This document shows, piece by piece, positions 50,824 through 59,572 of a stretch of 59,801 nucleotides of DNA (the stretch's first letter is position 1; the number at the start of each line of letters is the position of its first letter). A model generated the notes under the pieces. It saw only the letters and a list, made by a program, of their open reading frames with translations. It ran no database searches and had not been told where the DNA came from. Origin of the DNA: Eubacteriaceae bacterium (GTDB lineage: Bacteria; Bacillota; Clostridia; Peptostreptococcales; Anaerovoracaceae); contig JALCRY010000008.1 of NCBI GenBank assembly GCA_022652985.1, positions 1-59,801 of the forward strand, given 5' to 3'. The position numbers and the translations under genes are program-made.

Positions 50824-52152
50824 TTATACGTCGAGTGTCGGACAAGGCTTCTTGAATCCCTTTGTGATGTAGAGGAGCCACAGGAATCCGACGATCATCC
50901 AGCCAAGTCCGAACTTCAGGCAGAACGGGCTCGAGTTCACGAATATGAACAGGCAGACAGCGAAGCCGAGGAACGGGGAAACGCAGAACTTGATGAAGTT
51001 CTTGGCGCTCTTGTCTTCTGCTTTGATGTACAGCTTCCAGATAACTGCCAGGTTGACTGCCAGGAATCCGATAAGTGAACCGAATGAAGTGATCTGTGCG
51101 ATGATGTTCAGTCCGAGCAGTACGCACTGGATGATGCTGACGATCATCATGAATATGATAGCAACATGCGGTACCTGCTTCTTGCTGACTTTTGCCAGAG
51201 GCTTCGGGAATATTCCGTCTGTAGCCATCGAGTAGATAACACGTGTGGATGCGATGAGGCACTCGAGGCCGCATGCGAGGCCGAATGCAACAACTATTAC
51301 AGCACATTCGAAGATCTCAAGCTTGCTTCCGCCGATAGCCTGGAATATCTGCAGTACAGCACTTTCGTCCATTGTAAGTGTTCTGTAATCAGGCACACAT
51401 ACAGCGCACAGCCATGCCATTACTGAGAAGAGTATGCCCATGAGTACGATGGAGAGAAGTACAGCTTTACCGATCATCTTTTCAGGCTTGACTGTTTCGT
51501 CTGCCAGTGTACTGATAGCATCGAATCCTACGTAACTGAGTACAACTACCTGAGTAGCACCGAGTACTCCGTGCAGGTTGAACGGCTCATACGGATTCTT
51601 GAATCCGTTGAAGTTGATGCTGAGCTGTCCTTTGCCGACCTGTACAAATACGATAACGATGAACAGGATGATAGCAGCGACCTAGATACCGAAGAGGATC
51701 CACGATGTTGTCGATGATCCTTCGATGCCGGCCAGTGCGATGACACCTGTAACTACTGTGAAAATAACGTACCATACCCATGCAGGAATGCTCGGTGTGA
51801 GTGCGGCTACGAATGTAGCGCCTACGCAGTAGCATACTGCAGGGAGGAAGAAGTAACTGAGAAGCATGCCCCAGCCTGCCAGGAATCCCAGCGAAGGGGT
51901 CGTTGTCTGCTGAACGTATCTGTAAACAGATCCGCCCATAGGATATCTGTTCGCCATAGAAGCGTACGAGAATCCTGTAAATAACATTGCTACAAGTGCG
52001 ATTGCGTAACCGAGTGCAACCATGCCCATGGCGCCTTCAACAAGAGTGCCGTACCATGCAAACGGGGCTACAGGGATCATAAAACACATGCCGTATACGG
52101 CAAGGTCTTTGGTAGTCAAGGCTCTTTTCAGCCCTAATTGTTCTTCACCCAT
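50824..52152 (-). pseudogene. APC-family amino acid permease interrupted by one in-frame TAG
   Basis: A 443-codon frame for a twelve-helix amino acid/polyamine permease (GLKRALTTKDLAVYGMCFMI at its start). At 51684-51682 codon 157 is TAG, within ILFGI-stop-VAAIILFIV in a membrane helix. On both sides the sequence is intact and in frame, including GFDAISTLADE after the stop, a conserved APC block. CAG to TAG is a single C-to-T change. Explanations: a real nonsense mutation, a sequencing error, or amber read-through. As read, the permease would be cut after four helices and be inactive. Confidence 0.85.
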
Positions 52153-52233
52153 GATTTTCTCCTTTTCCGATAAACAATAACTGGTTTAAGAATTTGAATA
52201 ATGCAAAATCAGAATATTCTGTGTGTATAAATA

Positions 52234-52277
52234 TTATGACAAAGCAATTATAACGCGAGGTAAAAATTGTGTCATAA
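52234..52277 (-). promoter_or_regulatory. Permease promoter inside an inverted-repeat operator
   Basis: On the minus strand ATGACA (52275-52270) and TATAAT (52252-52247) are 17 bases apart, a near-consensus promoter. The region is bracketed by TTATGACA (52234-52241) and TGTCATAA (52270-52277), a perfect 8-base inverted repeat whose right arm overlaps the -35. This suits a dimeric regulator; the nearby LysR is the obvious candidate. Confidence 0.65.
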
Positions 52278-52366
52278 TTAAAACCGAAAATCTCAATCTG
52301 CGCGACAAGTGGTGCAAAAGGTATGCAAAATAAAAAATAATGGTTTGTTTTGCACTCCGAATATTT

Positions 52367-53230
52367 TTAAACACTGCGCGCGTTCATTTCGTCGAACAAT
52401 TTCTGGAGATCGTCTTTATCTCCCGTATATTTGTATTTGTTCTCCGGGGCAGGGAAGGTTTCCGATTTGACTTCGCTGACATAATCACCGATCCCGCGTA
52501 CCGCTTCGCCGGCAATGTCCGCATACTTCTTTGCGAATTTCGGTGTGAAGTTCTGATACATCCCGAGAGCGTCTGCTGCGAGGATCACCTGGCCGTCGCA
52601 CTGGATGCCCGCGCCGATGCCGTATACCGGAATAGGCATGCGTTCATGTACGTATGCGCAGACTTCTTCCGGAACACCTTCGAGCAGTAATGTCTTGACG
52701 CCCGCTTCATAGACTGCGAAGGCATCTTCGATGATCGCGCGTGCTGTTTCGGTCGTTTTGCCCTGCGCCTTGAATCCGCCCATTGATGCGGAACTCTGCG
52801 GTGTGAGCCCGATGTGTCCCATAACTACCATGCCGGCATCTGATATAGCTCTGATTTTATCCGCTACTCTTACTCCGCCCTCAAGCTTTATGCAGTCGAC
52901 ATCGGCTTCTTTATAGAAGCGGACGGCATTATGTACGGCATCCTGCGTACTCTCGTGGTACGAACCGAACGGCATGTCGCCTATGAGGTAAGTGTTCGGG
53001 GCGCCTCTGCGGACGGCCTGAGTATGAGCGATACTGATGTCCATTGTTACAGGGACTGTGCCTTCATATCCGTATACTATCATGCCGACCGAGTCGCCGC
53101 ACAGCAGCATATCGATCCCGGCCTGTTCTGCATATGATGCGAAACAGGCGTCATATACTACAGCCCACGCTGCTTTTTCGCCGTTTGCCTTCATGTTTAC
53201 AAGATCAGTTATGGTTTTCTTCTTAGTCAT
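52367..53230 (-). CDS. panB: 3-methyl-2-oxobutanoate hydroxymethyltransferase (PanB-type)
   Basis: A 287-residue TIM-barrel enzyme. GDSVGMIVYGYEGTVPVTMD carries the metal-binding Asp of PanB, IKLEGG the second site, and GHIGLTPQSSASMGGFKAQG the conserved active-site loop; GIGAGIQCDGQVI is also typical. PanB transfers a one-carbon unit from methylene-THF to 2-oxoisovalerate, making ketopantoate for coenzyme A. No panC or panD is nearby; the partners here are a permease, a cyclase-family hydrolase and a LysR gene, so a catabolic variant using another 2-oxoacid is possible. Confidence 0.88.
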   Translation of the reverse strand: MTKKKTITDLVNMKANGEKAAWAVVYDACFASYAEQAGIDMLLCGDSVGMIVYGYEGTVPVTMDISIAHTQAVRRGAPNTYLIGDMPFGSYHESTQDAVHNAVRFYKEADVDCIKLEGGVRVADKIRAISDAGMVVMGHIGLTPQSSASMGGFKAQGKTTETARAIIEDAFAVYEAGVKTLLLEGVPEEVCAYVHERMPIPVYGIGAGIQCDGQVILAADALGMYQNFTPKFAKKYADIAGEAVRGIGDYVSEVKSETFPAPENKYKYTGDKDDLQKLFDEMNARSV

Positions 53231-53251
53231 TTTAGATCCACCTTTCTTTGT

Positions 53252-53310
53252 TACATGACAATAAGAGTTGATTCCTATTAGTTCATTGTACGAAATTTAA
53301 TACATGACAA
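53252..53310. promoter_or_regulatory. Two direct repeats upstream of panB
   Basis: TACATGACAA occurs at 53252-53261 and again at 53301-53310. The ATGACA core is shared with the inverted repeat at the permease promoter, suggesting one regulator binds both. It lies in the 142-bp gap between LysR and panB. Confidence 0.45.
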
Positions 53311-53372
53311 AAAGCGAATTAAATTGAGCATGGTATTGAAAATAATTTCAGATTAGTCTGACAATTAGTGTT

Positions 53373-54305
53373 TTAGGCGCCGGCGATGGTTGTCGGGATG
53401 TCTTTCTGGAAATACGGTATTTCATCAGGATATTTCTCGAGCACATAATCGACGACGATGTTTTTGATCCTCCGCGTGGTAGAGGTCGAAAATTCAGGGT
53501 CGCTGACAGCCAGTCCGATCAGCCTGGTCGGAGCGCTTTCGACAGGAAATACGTTGACATCGCCGGCGATATTTTCGATGACGAGTTCAGGCATGATGCT
53601 GACGCCTATGCCGCCTTCAACAAGCGCGACTATCGAGGTGTCGGAGATGATGTCATGATTGTTTTTCTGCAGAAGATGGTTGCTCTTAAGAAAGATCATC
53701 GCATCAAAATCCGAACCGGTGCCGGGAGTAATAATGCCCTGCTCGGACAGTTCGTCGATAGTAATGTATTTTGAATTCTTCGGCGTGAAGTCACGCGGCG
53801 TGATGCAGAGAAGACGGTCGCGGTACAGCGGTATAGTAATAATGCCTTTGCGTGCCGGCAGAGAGACGAATGCGAGGTCGAGAAAGCCGTCGGAGATCAG
53901 CTGCTCAAGCGGGTCGTAGCCGTTTTCGATAACGGTTATTTTGACATCTGGATAGGCGTTTCTGACAAGCCTGGCGATATCAGGCATCCAGGCGCAGCAT
54001 ACACTGTTGAATGCGCCTATGCGTATCTCGCCTTTCGCTTTGTTGGTATACAGATCTACTTCATGATCGAGCCTGCGGTTCGTCTCAAGGATCTGATGTA
54101 TATAAGGCAGTATTTCATCGCCGAATTCCGTGGTTTCCATCCCGCTTCTTTTTCTGATGAATATCTTATTGCCCATTTCAGATTCCGATTTGTTGATCGC
54201 ATGACTTATAGCGGACGGCGTAATGTTGAGCCGCAGCGCAGTCTTGTTGATACTGCCTGATTCGGACACGTCTGCTATTATCTCATAATTAAGCAAAGAA
54301 GCCAT
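53373..54305 (-). CDS. LysR-family transcriptional regulator
   Basis: A 310-residue regulator. The N-terminal winged helix has ADVSESGSINKTALRLNITP and SAISHAINKSESEMG, then FIRKRSGM. The substrate-binding part (about 90-290) has GEIRIGAFNSVCCAW at its start. I start it at ATG 54305, after AGGAGTAATT. It probably controls panB, permease and cyclase genes downstream on the same strand, and may respond to a 2-oxoacid or amino acid. Divergent from the GntR gene. Confidence 0.92.
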   Translation of the reverse strand: MASLLNYEIIADVSESGSINKTALRLNITPSAISHAINKSESEMGNKIFIRKRSGMETTEFGDEILPYIHQILETNRRLDHEVDLYTNKAKGEIRIGAFNSVCCAWMPDIARLVRNAYPDVKITVIENGYDPLEQLISDGFLDLAFVSLPARKGIITIPLYRDRLLCITPRDFTPKNSKYITIDELSEQGIITPGTGSDFDAMIFLKSNHLLQKNNHDIISDTSIVALVEGGIGVSIMPELVIENIAGDVNVFPVESAPTRLIGLAVSDPEFSTSTTRRIKNIVVDYVLEKYPDEIPYFQKDIPTTIAGA

Positions 54306-54391
54306 AATTACTCCTACTCTATTCTTCTCATTAAGGACTGTTAAAAGCATTATATCTAAAATCAGCCGGAAAAGCCATGACAGTAAGGAAA

Positions 54392-54421
54392 TTTATTCAG
54401 TAATGTATTCGAATTTATTCA
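54392..54421. promoter_or_regulatory. Possible operator between LysR and GntR genes
   Basis: TTTATTCA occurs at 54392-54399 and 54414-54421, 22 bases apart (two helical turns), around the palindrome ATTCGAAT (54407-54414). This is the pattern expected of a LysR or GntR binding site in the 284-bp divergent region. Confidence 0.4.
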
Positions 54422-54504
54422 ATAAACGCGCCGAAGCCTGCAGAATCAGCCTGTTATTCAGCTCTATAATAATGTAAGAAATAATTTCTTATCTGAATGC
54501 ACAA

Positions 54505-54533
54505 TTGTAATATGCCGGCTGTTTTGATAAAAT
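54505..54533 (+). promoter_or_regulatory. Promoter of the GntR gene
   Basis: TTGTAA (54505-54510), 17 bases, TAAAAT (54528-54533), followed 56 bases later by the ATG. Confidence 0.6.
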
Positions 54534-54589
54534 GAACCCAAACTCAAAAGGGGAAGTTATTAACGTATATATTAAGGGAGAGCGATCTA

Positions 54590-55279
54590 ATGAATAAAAA
54601 CGATCTGGCAAAATGGGAACATGATTTGCCGTTTGCGCCGATGAGCGATCTGATATACGAATATCTGAAGGACGAAATCATCAATATCAGACTCCTGCCT
54701 AATGAAAAGATCAAGGAAAGCCAGATAGCGATGGAGCTGGGAATATCGCGTACTCCTGTGAAAAACGCCCTGGACCGGCTGATAAGCGAAGGACTTCTGG
54801 TCAAAGAAGGGCATAAGACTCCGTACGTTGCGGAAGCGAATCTGAAAGACTGCCTCGATATCTGCTATGCCAGAATGAGCATCGAGGGAGACGCGGCGTT
54901 CTACACTGCCAAGAATGCTTCTCCTAAACAGATGGAAGTCATTCAATATCTGGGGCAGAATTATAAAAAATCACTGCTTTCGGGAGAGGATCCAATGAAA
55001 GCGGCGCAGATAGACAGTAAATTCCATGCCGAGATCGTCAATGCTTCGGGCAATCCATACCTGATCGAAATGCATTCCTGCATCAGAGTGCGCTGCCTGA
55101 GAAATCGCTGTTTTGTACAGTATCTCATCGGCCCCGAAAAATCGCGTGATGAGCTTATACGCATCTCGCGGTGCCATGATGCGCTTTTGCACGCGCTGAA
55201 ACACGGCCTTTCCAAAACGGCTAAAGATGAAATCAGACAGGACATAAACGGAATGGTGGAAATGTACGTGCTCCGCTGA
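54590..55279 (+). CDS. GntR-family regulator with FCD domain
   Basis: A 229-residue regulator. The winged helix (about 15-80) has IYEYLKDEIINIRLLPNEKI and ESQIAMELGISRTPVKNALD. The all-helical FCD ligand domain follows (about 90-225), with KFHAEIVNASGNPYLIEM and RISRCHDALLHALKHGL carrying the usual metal-binding Asp/His positions. It likely represses the rightward operon until an organic-acid ligand binds. AAGGGAGAGCGATCTA precedes the ATG. Confidence 0.92.
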   Translation: MNKNDLAKWEHDLPFAPMSDLIYEYLKDEIINIRLLPNEKIKESQIAMELGISRTPVKNALDRLISEGLLVKEGHKTPYVAEANLKDCLDICYARMSIEGDAAFYTAKNASPKQMEVIQYLGQNYKKSLLSGEDPMKAAQIDSKFHAEIVNASGNPYLIEMHSCIRVRCLRNRCFVQYLIGPEKSRDELIRISRCHDALLHALKHGLSKTAKDEIRQDINGMVEMYVLR

Positions 55280-55348
55280 GGCATATTCCCTGATTTTTGT
55301 TCCGATTTTCAAACAAAAATTACGTTTTTTTCATTAATGTGTTTTTTT

Positions 55349-55377
55349 AAGACACGTTTTTCTTGGCGTGCTATATT
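55349..55377 (+). promoter_or_regulatory. Promoter of the flavoenzyme operon
   Basis: AAGACA (55349-55354), 17 bases, TATATT (55372-55377), about 90 bases before the AhpD-like gene. Confidence 0.55.
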
Positions 55378-55468
55378 TAATCTGCAAGTGCAAAATCTAA
55401 ATATTCAGTATATCGTACGTATAGCTTGCGCAGATCACGTCTGATCTGTGACATGAAAGGAGAACAAA

Positions 55469-56071
55469 ATGAGTTTACAATTTGATGAGCAGTTATCCCG
55501 CCTGCAGAAACCGAACAGAAGTGAAATGACGGATGAGGAATATAAAGTCTTTGATGACAACGTAACAATGATGATGGACAACTGGGGATTCATCAACAAC
55601 CTTTTCAAGGTACTTCCTCTAAACGCTTCCGAATATATCGGATTCCTCAACTTCAAAGATTCTCTTTACAATCCTGAGAAGACATTCCTCAGCGCCGCTG
55701 ACAAGGAAATGATCGGACTCGTAGTATCATCAACGAACGGGTGCACATACTGCCTGACAACACACGGCGACAACCTCCGCGGATTCACAGGAGATCCTGC
55801 CTGGGTCGACAAGATCACATACAATTACCGCGCTGCGGAAATGACGGAAAAACAGAGAGCACTCTGCGACTACGCATATTTTGTTACTGCATATCCGAGA
55901 GAGATCGGACCTGAGCAGATCGAAGGCCTCAGAAAAGCCGGATTCAATGATCATGAAATACTGGAAGCAGCTTTCGTAGCAGGCTTCTTCAACTATACGA
56001 ACCGCTGGGTAAGCGCAATCAGCCCTGAGCCTAACGAAGGACACTATTTCCATAACAGAGAAAAGAAATAA
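55469..56071 (+). CDS. Carboxymuconolactone decarboxylase/AhpD-like protein
   Basis: A 200-residue helical protein. The AhpD-type active site is present: TNGCTYCLTTHG with Cys92, Cys95 and His99. Such proteins reduce peroxides or act as decarboxylase-like enzymes. This length and the start resemble 'peroxidase-related' members. It is the first gene of an operon with the enoate-type flavoenzyme (21-bp gap), so it may protect that oxygen-sensitive enzyme or act on the same substrate. GAAAGGAGAACAAA precedes the ATG. Confidence 0.88.
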   Translation: MSLQFDEQLSRLQKPNRSEMTDEEYKVFDDNVTMMMDNWGFINNLFKVLPLNASEYIGFLNFKDSLYNPEKTFLSAADKEMIGLVVSSTNGCTYCLTTHGDNLRGFTGDPAWVDKITYNYRAAEMTEKQRALCDYAYFVTAYPREIGPEQIEGLRKAGFNDHEILEAAFVAGFFNYTNRWVSAISPEPNEGHYFHNREKK

Positions 56072-56092
56072 CAAAAGCAAAGGAGACCCGAA

Positions 56093-58048
56093 ATGGAAAC
56101 TAAGTTCACTAAACTTTTTGAGAAGGGAAAGATAGGCCGCCTGCAGGTCAAGAACAGAGCGGTACAGGTCCCGATGGGTACCGACTTTGCCAATCACGAC
56201 GGAACCGCGTCGATGCGCATGATCAGATATTACGAGGAACGCGCAAAGGGCGGAGTAGGTCTTATCATCAATGAATACACGGGCGTTGACAATGTAGACA
56301 GCGTACCGACAAACTATATGTACAGTCTGGCGGAAGACCGTCACATCGCTGCGGCAGAGCAGCTGACCGAGGCAGTGCACAGACACGGCGCACTGATCTT
56401 CGCTCAGCTCCATCACGGCGGCGCGACATCGAATCCTCTCCTCAGCGGCAGGACCTCGATCGCACCGAGCGATATTCCTGCTTCACCGGGGAAACCGGTA
56501 CCTCGTCCGATGACCAAAGAAGATATCGAACGCGTACAGCAGAAATTTGTCGACGCGGCAGTCCGCGCGAAGAAAGCCGGATACGACGGGATAGAGCTTC
56601 ACGGAGCACACTCGTACCTCATCGGCCAGTTCTTCAGCCCGTATTACAACAAGCGTACTGATGAATACGGCGGCAGCCTGGACAACAGGATGCGTTTCAT
56701 CGACGAGATCATCGACAGGATCCGCGCTGAGCTCGGCCCTAACTATCCGATTTCGGTCCGTATCTGCGGAGATGAATTTACACATGATATCCCTGATACC
56801 CTCAACCTCGATGACGGTCTCGCGATCGGCAAACATCTTGAAGGCAAAGGAATAGATGTCATCAATATCAGTAACGGCAGCGGGCTCAACGGCAATGCCA
56901 ACTGCGACTCGTACTCGTATACGCCTGGATGGAAAAAGCATGTCGCTAAGGCGTTCAAAGAACAGCTGAGCATCCCTGTAATAGCTACGAATACTATCAA
57001 GAATCCTGCGTTTGCTGAGCAGCTCCTTGAAGAGGGCGTCTGCGATTTCGTGGGACTCGGAAGATCACAGTTCGCTGATCCGATGTTCGTCAAGAAAGCC
57101 AGAGAAGGCAGAGAAGACGAGATCAGGACCTGCATAGGCTGCATGGTCTGCCGTGAAAGACTTCTCGTGCACAGAAACTCACTCGCCTGCGCAGTCAACC
57201 CGCGCATGGGCAGAGAATACATACTCGGCGAGCCGAAGAAGGACGGCGACGGAAGACCGGTCGCAGTCGTCGGCGGAGGACCGGGAGGAATGCAGGCAGC
57301 GCTTGTTCTCGCTGAACGCGGATTCAAAGTGACGCTGTTCGAAAAGGGCGATGTGCTCGGCGGAACGCTCAATCTGGCCGACAAACCGCCTCATAAGAAT
57401 CTGATCCAGGATCTGATCAACGCTCTCACAAGACAGCTGGAAGTTGCCGGTGTGGACGTCAGGCTGAATGCGGATGCAACGCCTGAGATGGTGAAAGAGC
57501 TGTCTCCTGTAGGCGTATTCGTTGCCAGCGGAGCTGACCCGATCAGACCGAACATGCCGGGCATCGACAGCCCGAAAGTGGTTTCAGCTGAGTCCGTAGT
57601 CCGCGGTGAAGTTTCGCCTAAGGGACGCGTGGCAGTCATCGGTACAGGAATGACCGGACTGGAGACGTCGGAGATCCTGGCTGAAGCAGGCTGTGAACTC
57701 ACTATGGTCGAGATGCTCGATTCAGTGGGGCCGGGGATATTCGCGGTAATACTGAATGAACTCATGGGCCGCATCAACGCGTACTCACCGAAGATACTCA
57801 CGAGCCACAGACTCATGAGTATTACTGCAGACGGGATCGAACTGAAGAATCTCGAAGATTCATCGGACGTGTCGATACCTGTGGACTGCGTCGTTCTGGC
57901 TCTCGGCGTGACCCCGAGGAAGGGATTCGTGGAAAGTTTCGAAGCGGTCTTCGACAATGTATACGCGATTGGAGACGCACGCAAGGGCGGAAGGATTTAC
58001 GATACGATGCTTGACGGCTACAATGCCGGCTATTCGTTCGAACCATGA
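56093..58048 (+). CDS. NADH:flavin oxidoreductase, 2,4-dienoyl-CoA/2-enoate reductase type
   Basis: A 651-residue three-part flavoenzyme. The N-terminal old-yellow-enzyme barrel binds FMN (about 1-340), with HGAHSYLIGQFFSP holding the active-site Tyr and FAQLHHGG the ligand region. Four Cys (347, 350, 353, 366; CIGCMVC...LAC) hold a 4Fe-4S cluster. A C-terminal FAD/NAD(P) part has VAVVGGGPGGMQAAL and VAVIGTGMTGLE. It reduces C=C bonds of enoates in anaerobes (relatives act in fatty acid, bile acid and amino acid fermentation). The neighbours suggest an amino-acid-derived enoate. Confidence 0.92.
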   Translation: METKFTKLFEKGKIGRLQVKNRAVQVPMGTDFANHDGTASMRMIRYYEERAKGGVGLIINEYTGVDNVDSVPTNYMYSLAEDRHIAAAEQLTEAVHRHGALIFAQLHHGGATSNPLLSGRTSIAPSDIPASPGKPVPRPMTKEDIERVQQKFVDAAVRAKKAGYDGIELHGAHSYLIGQFFSPYYNKRTDEYGGSLDNRMRFIDEIIDRIRAELGPNYPISVRICGDEFTHDIPDTLNLDDGLAIGKHLEGKGIDVINISNGSGLNGNANCDSYSYTPGWKKHVAKAFKEQLSIPVIATNTIKNPAFAEQLLEEGVCDFVGLGRSQFADPMFVKKAREGREDEIRTCIGCMVCRERLLVHRNSLACAVNPRMGREYILGEPKKDGDGRPVAVVGGGPGGMQAALVLAERGFKVTLFEKGDVLGGTLNLADKPPHKNLIQDLINALTRQLEVAGVDVRLNADATPEMVKELSPVGVFVASGADPIRPNMPGIDSPKVVSAESVVRGEVSPKGRVAVIGTGMTGLETSEILAEAGCELTMVEMLDSVGPGIFAVILNELMGRINAYSPKILTSHRLMSITADGIELKNLEDSSDVSIPVDCVVLALGVTPRKGFVESFEAVFDNVYAIGDARKGGRIYDTMLDGYNAGYSFEP

Positions 58049-58075
58049 TCTAAGCAATAAGGAAGGAGCATTAGA

Positions 58076-58453
58076 ATGTCAGAGTATTACGGTAAAATAT
58101 CAGATTTGCCGCTCGATGAAAAAAATAACTTTATACCGAATTCCGAAAAGAGGGTCGTGTTCGGCCCTAACGGAAGATTCTGCGATGATTACGTCGTGAG
58201 ATGCTTCAAGCTGCACCCGGGCTCAAAATCAGCGCTGCATCAGCATGCGTGGCCGCATGTAGTGGTTTGTCTTGGAGGCAAAGGTGTTTTCAAGATCGGC
58301 GATGAAGAGGCTTTGCTGGAGAGAGGCTCCTGGGCATTCGTTCCGGGAGATATGATGCATATTTTCTGGAATGCTTCGGAGGATTCCGACTGGGAATTCT
58401 TATGTCTCGTGCCGCCTGAGGGCGATGTCAACCCTCTGCTGGGCGGATGCTGA
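58076..58453 (+). CDS. Single-domain cupin protein
   Basis: A 125-residue cupin. Motif 1 reads LHPGSKSALHQHAWPHVVVC, with His ligands and a later Glu position replaced by hydrophobic residues. Motif 2 is GSWAFVPGDMMHIFWN, with one His. Metal binding is therefore plausible through three His. Small cupins of this type act as isomerases, decarboxylases or lyases on small acids, so it may process the flavoenzyme's substrate or product. It is 27 bases after that gene, with AAGGAAGGAGCATTAGA before the ATG. Confidence 0.88.
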   Translation: MSEYYGKISDLPLDEKNNFIPNSEKRVVFGPNGRFCDDYVVRCFKLHPGSKSALHQHAWPHVVVCLGGKGVFKIGDEEALLERGSWAFVPGDMMHIFWNASEDSDWEFLCLVPPEGDVNPLLGGC

Positions 58454-58493
58454 CACACTTTTATATTAAAGAATATAGGAGGTTAATTTCATT

Positions 58494-59558
58494 ATGGAAG
58501 TAAAAATAGTTAAAACGACTTCGCCAAAGGCCAAGCCGGATATGGCAACAGTTCCTTTTGGAACATATTTCAGCGATCATATGTTTATGATGGATTATAC
58601 GACCGATAAAGGCTGGTATGATCCGCGCATCATTCCTTACGGACCGCTGGAGATCGAGCCGTGTGCTACTATCATACAGTATGCGACGGAAGTTTTCGAA
58701 GGACTGAAGGCATACCGCACACCTGAAGGCAAGATCCAGATGTTCCGTCCGGACGAGAATGCAAAGCGTATCAAGAACTCGGCTGAAAGAATGGCTCTCC
58801 CTCAGATGGATGTAGACATGATGGTCGATTTCATGAGACAGTATGTTGAGTTCGAGGCTGACTGGGTACCGTCGGATCCGGGCACTTCGCTGTATCTGAG
58901 ACCGTTCATTTACGCGACTGACCCTTGTCTTTCGCTGCATCCTATACACGAAGCACATTTCTGCATCATTGCCTGCCCTGTCGGGAATTACTTCCCTGAC
59001 GGACTTAAGCCGGTGCCTATCCTCATTGAGAAGGATGATGTCCGTGCTGTCCGCGGAGGAACAGGATATGCCAAGTGCGGCGGCAACTATGCCGGAGCTA
59101 TGCGTGCCGGAGAAAAAGCCGAGAAGAACGGTTTCTCACAGGTACTGTGGATCGACGGTGTTGAGCGTAAGTACGTTGAAGAAGCGGGCGGCATGAATGT
59201 AATGTTCAAGATCAACGGCGACGTTGTGACGCCTCAGCTGAACGGGTCGGTGCTTCCGGGCATCACCAGAAAATCATCGCTCGAGATCGTAAAAGACTGG
59301 GGCATGAATGCGATTGAAAGACTCATCACGGTCGAAGAGCTCATCGAAGCGGCTCAGTCCGGAGCGCTGGAAGAGGCGTGGATGGTAGGAACAGCTGCCG
59401 TTGTCTGCCCGATCGGAGAGCTCGCATATGATAATCAGCGTTACGTAATAAACGGCGGGACCATCGGAGAAGTCACACAGAAGCTGTATGACGATCTGAC
59501 CGCTATCCAGTGGGGCAGAGTGCCTGACAGATACGGATGGAATCTTGTCGTTAAATAG
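58494..59558 (+). CDS. ilvE: Branched-chain amino acid aminotransferase
   Basis: A 354-residue fold-type IV PLP enzyme of the larger (type II) BCAT group. Lys194 in GGTGYAKCGGNYAG is the PLP lysine. LYLRPFIYATD, VLWIDGVERKYVEEAGG and SVLPGITRKS are standard blocks. It interconverts Leu, Ile or Val with their 2-oxoacids. The position in a catabolic-looking operon suggests the deaminating direction. 2-Oxoisovalerate from Val is the PanB substrate encoded in the divergent cluster. AGGAGGTTAATTTCATT precedes the ATG. Confidence 0.95.
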   Translation: MEVKIVKTTSPKAKPDMATVPFGTYFSDHMFMMDYTTDKGWYDPRIIPYGPLEIEPCATIIQYATEVFEGLKAYRTPEGKIQMFRPDENAKRIKNSAERMALPQMDVDMMVDFMRQYVEFEADWVPSDPGTSLYLRPFIYATDPCLSLHPIHEAHFCIIACPVGNYFPDGLKPVPILIEKDDVRAVRGGTGYAKCGGNYAGAMRAGEKAEKNGFSQVLWIDGVERKYVEEAGGMNVMFKINGDVVTPQLNGSVLPGITRKSSLEIVKDWGMNAIERLITVEELIEAAQSGALEEAWMVGTAAVVCPIGELAYDNQRYVINGGTIGEVTQKLYDDLTAIQWGRVPDRYGWNLVVK

Positions 59559-59572
59559 ACAGGGGGCAATTA

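Noticed and set aside
51682..51684. Pyrrolysine codon
   Set aside because: The permease family does not use pyrrolysine and no pyl genes are visible; a simple C-to-T change is the more economical reading.
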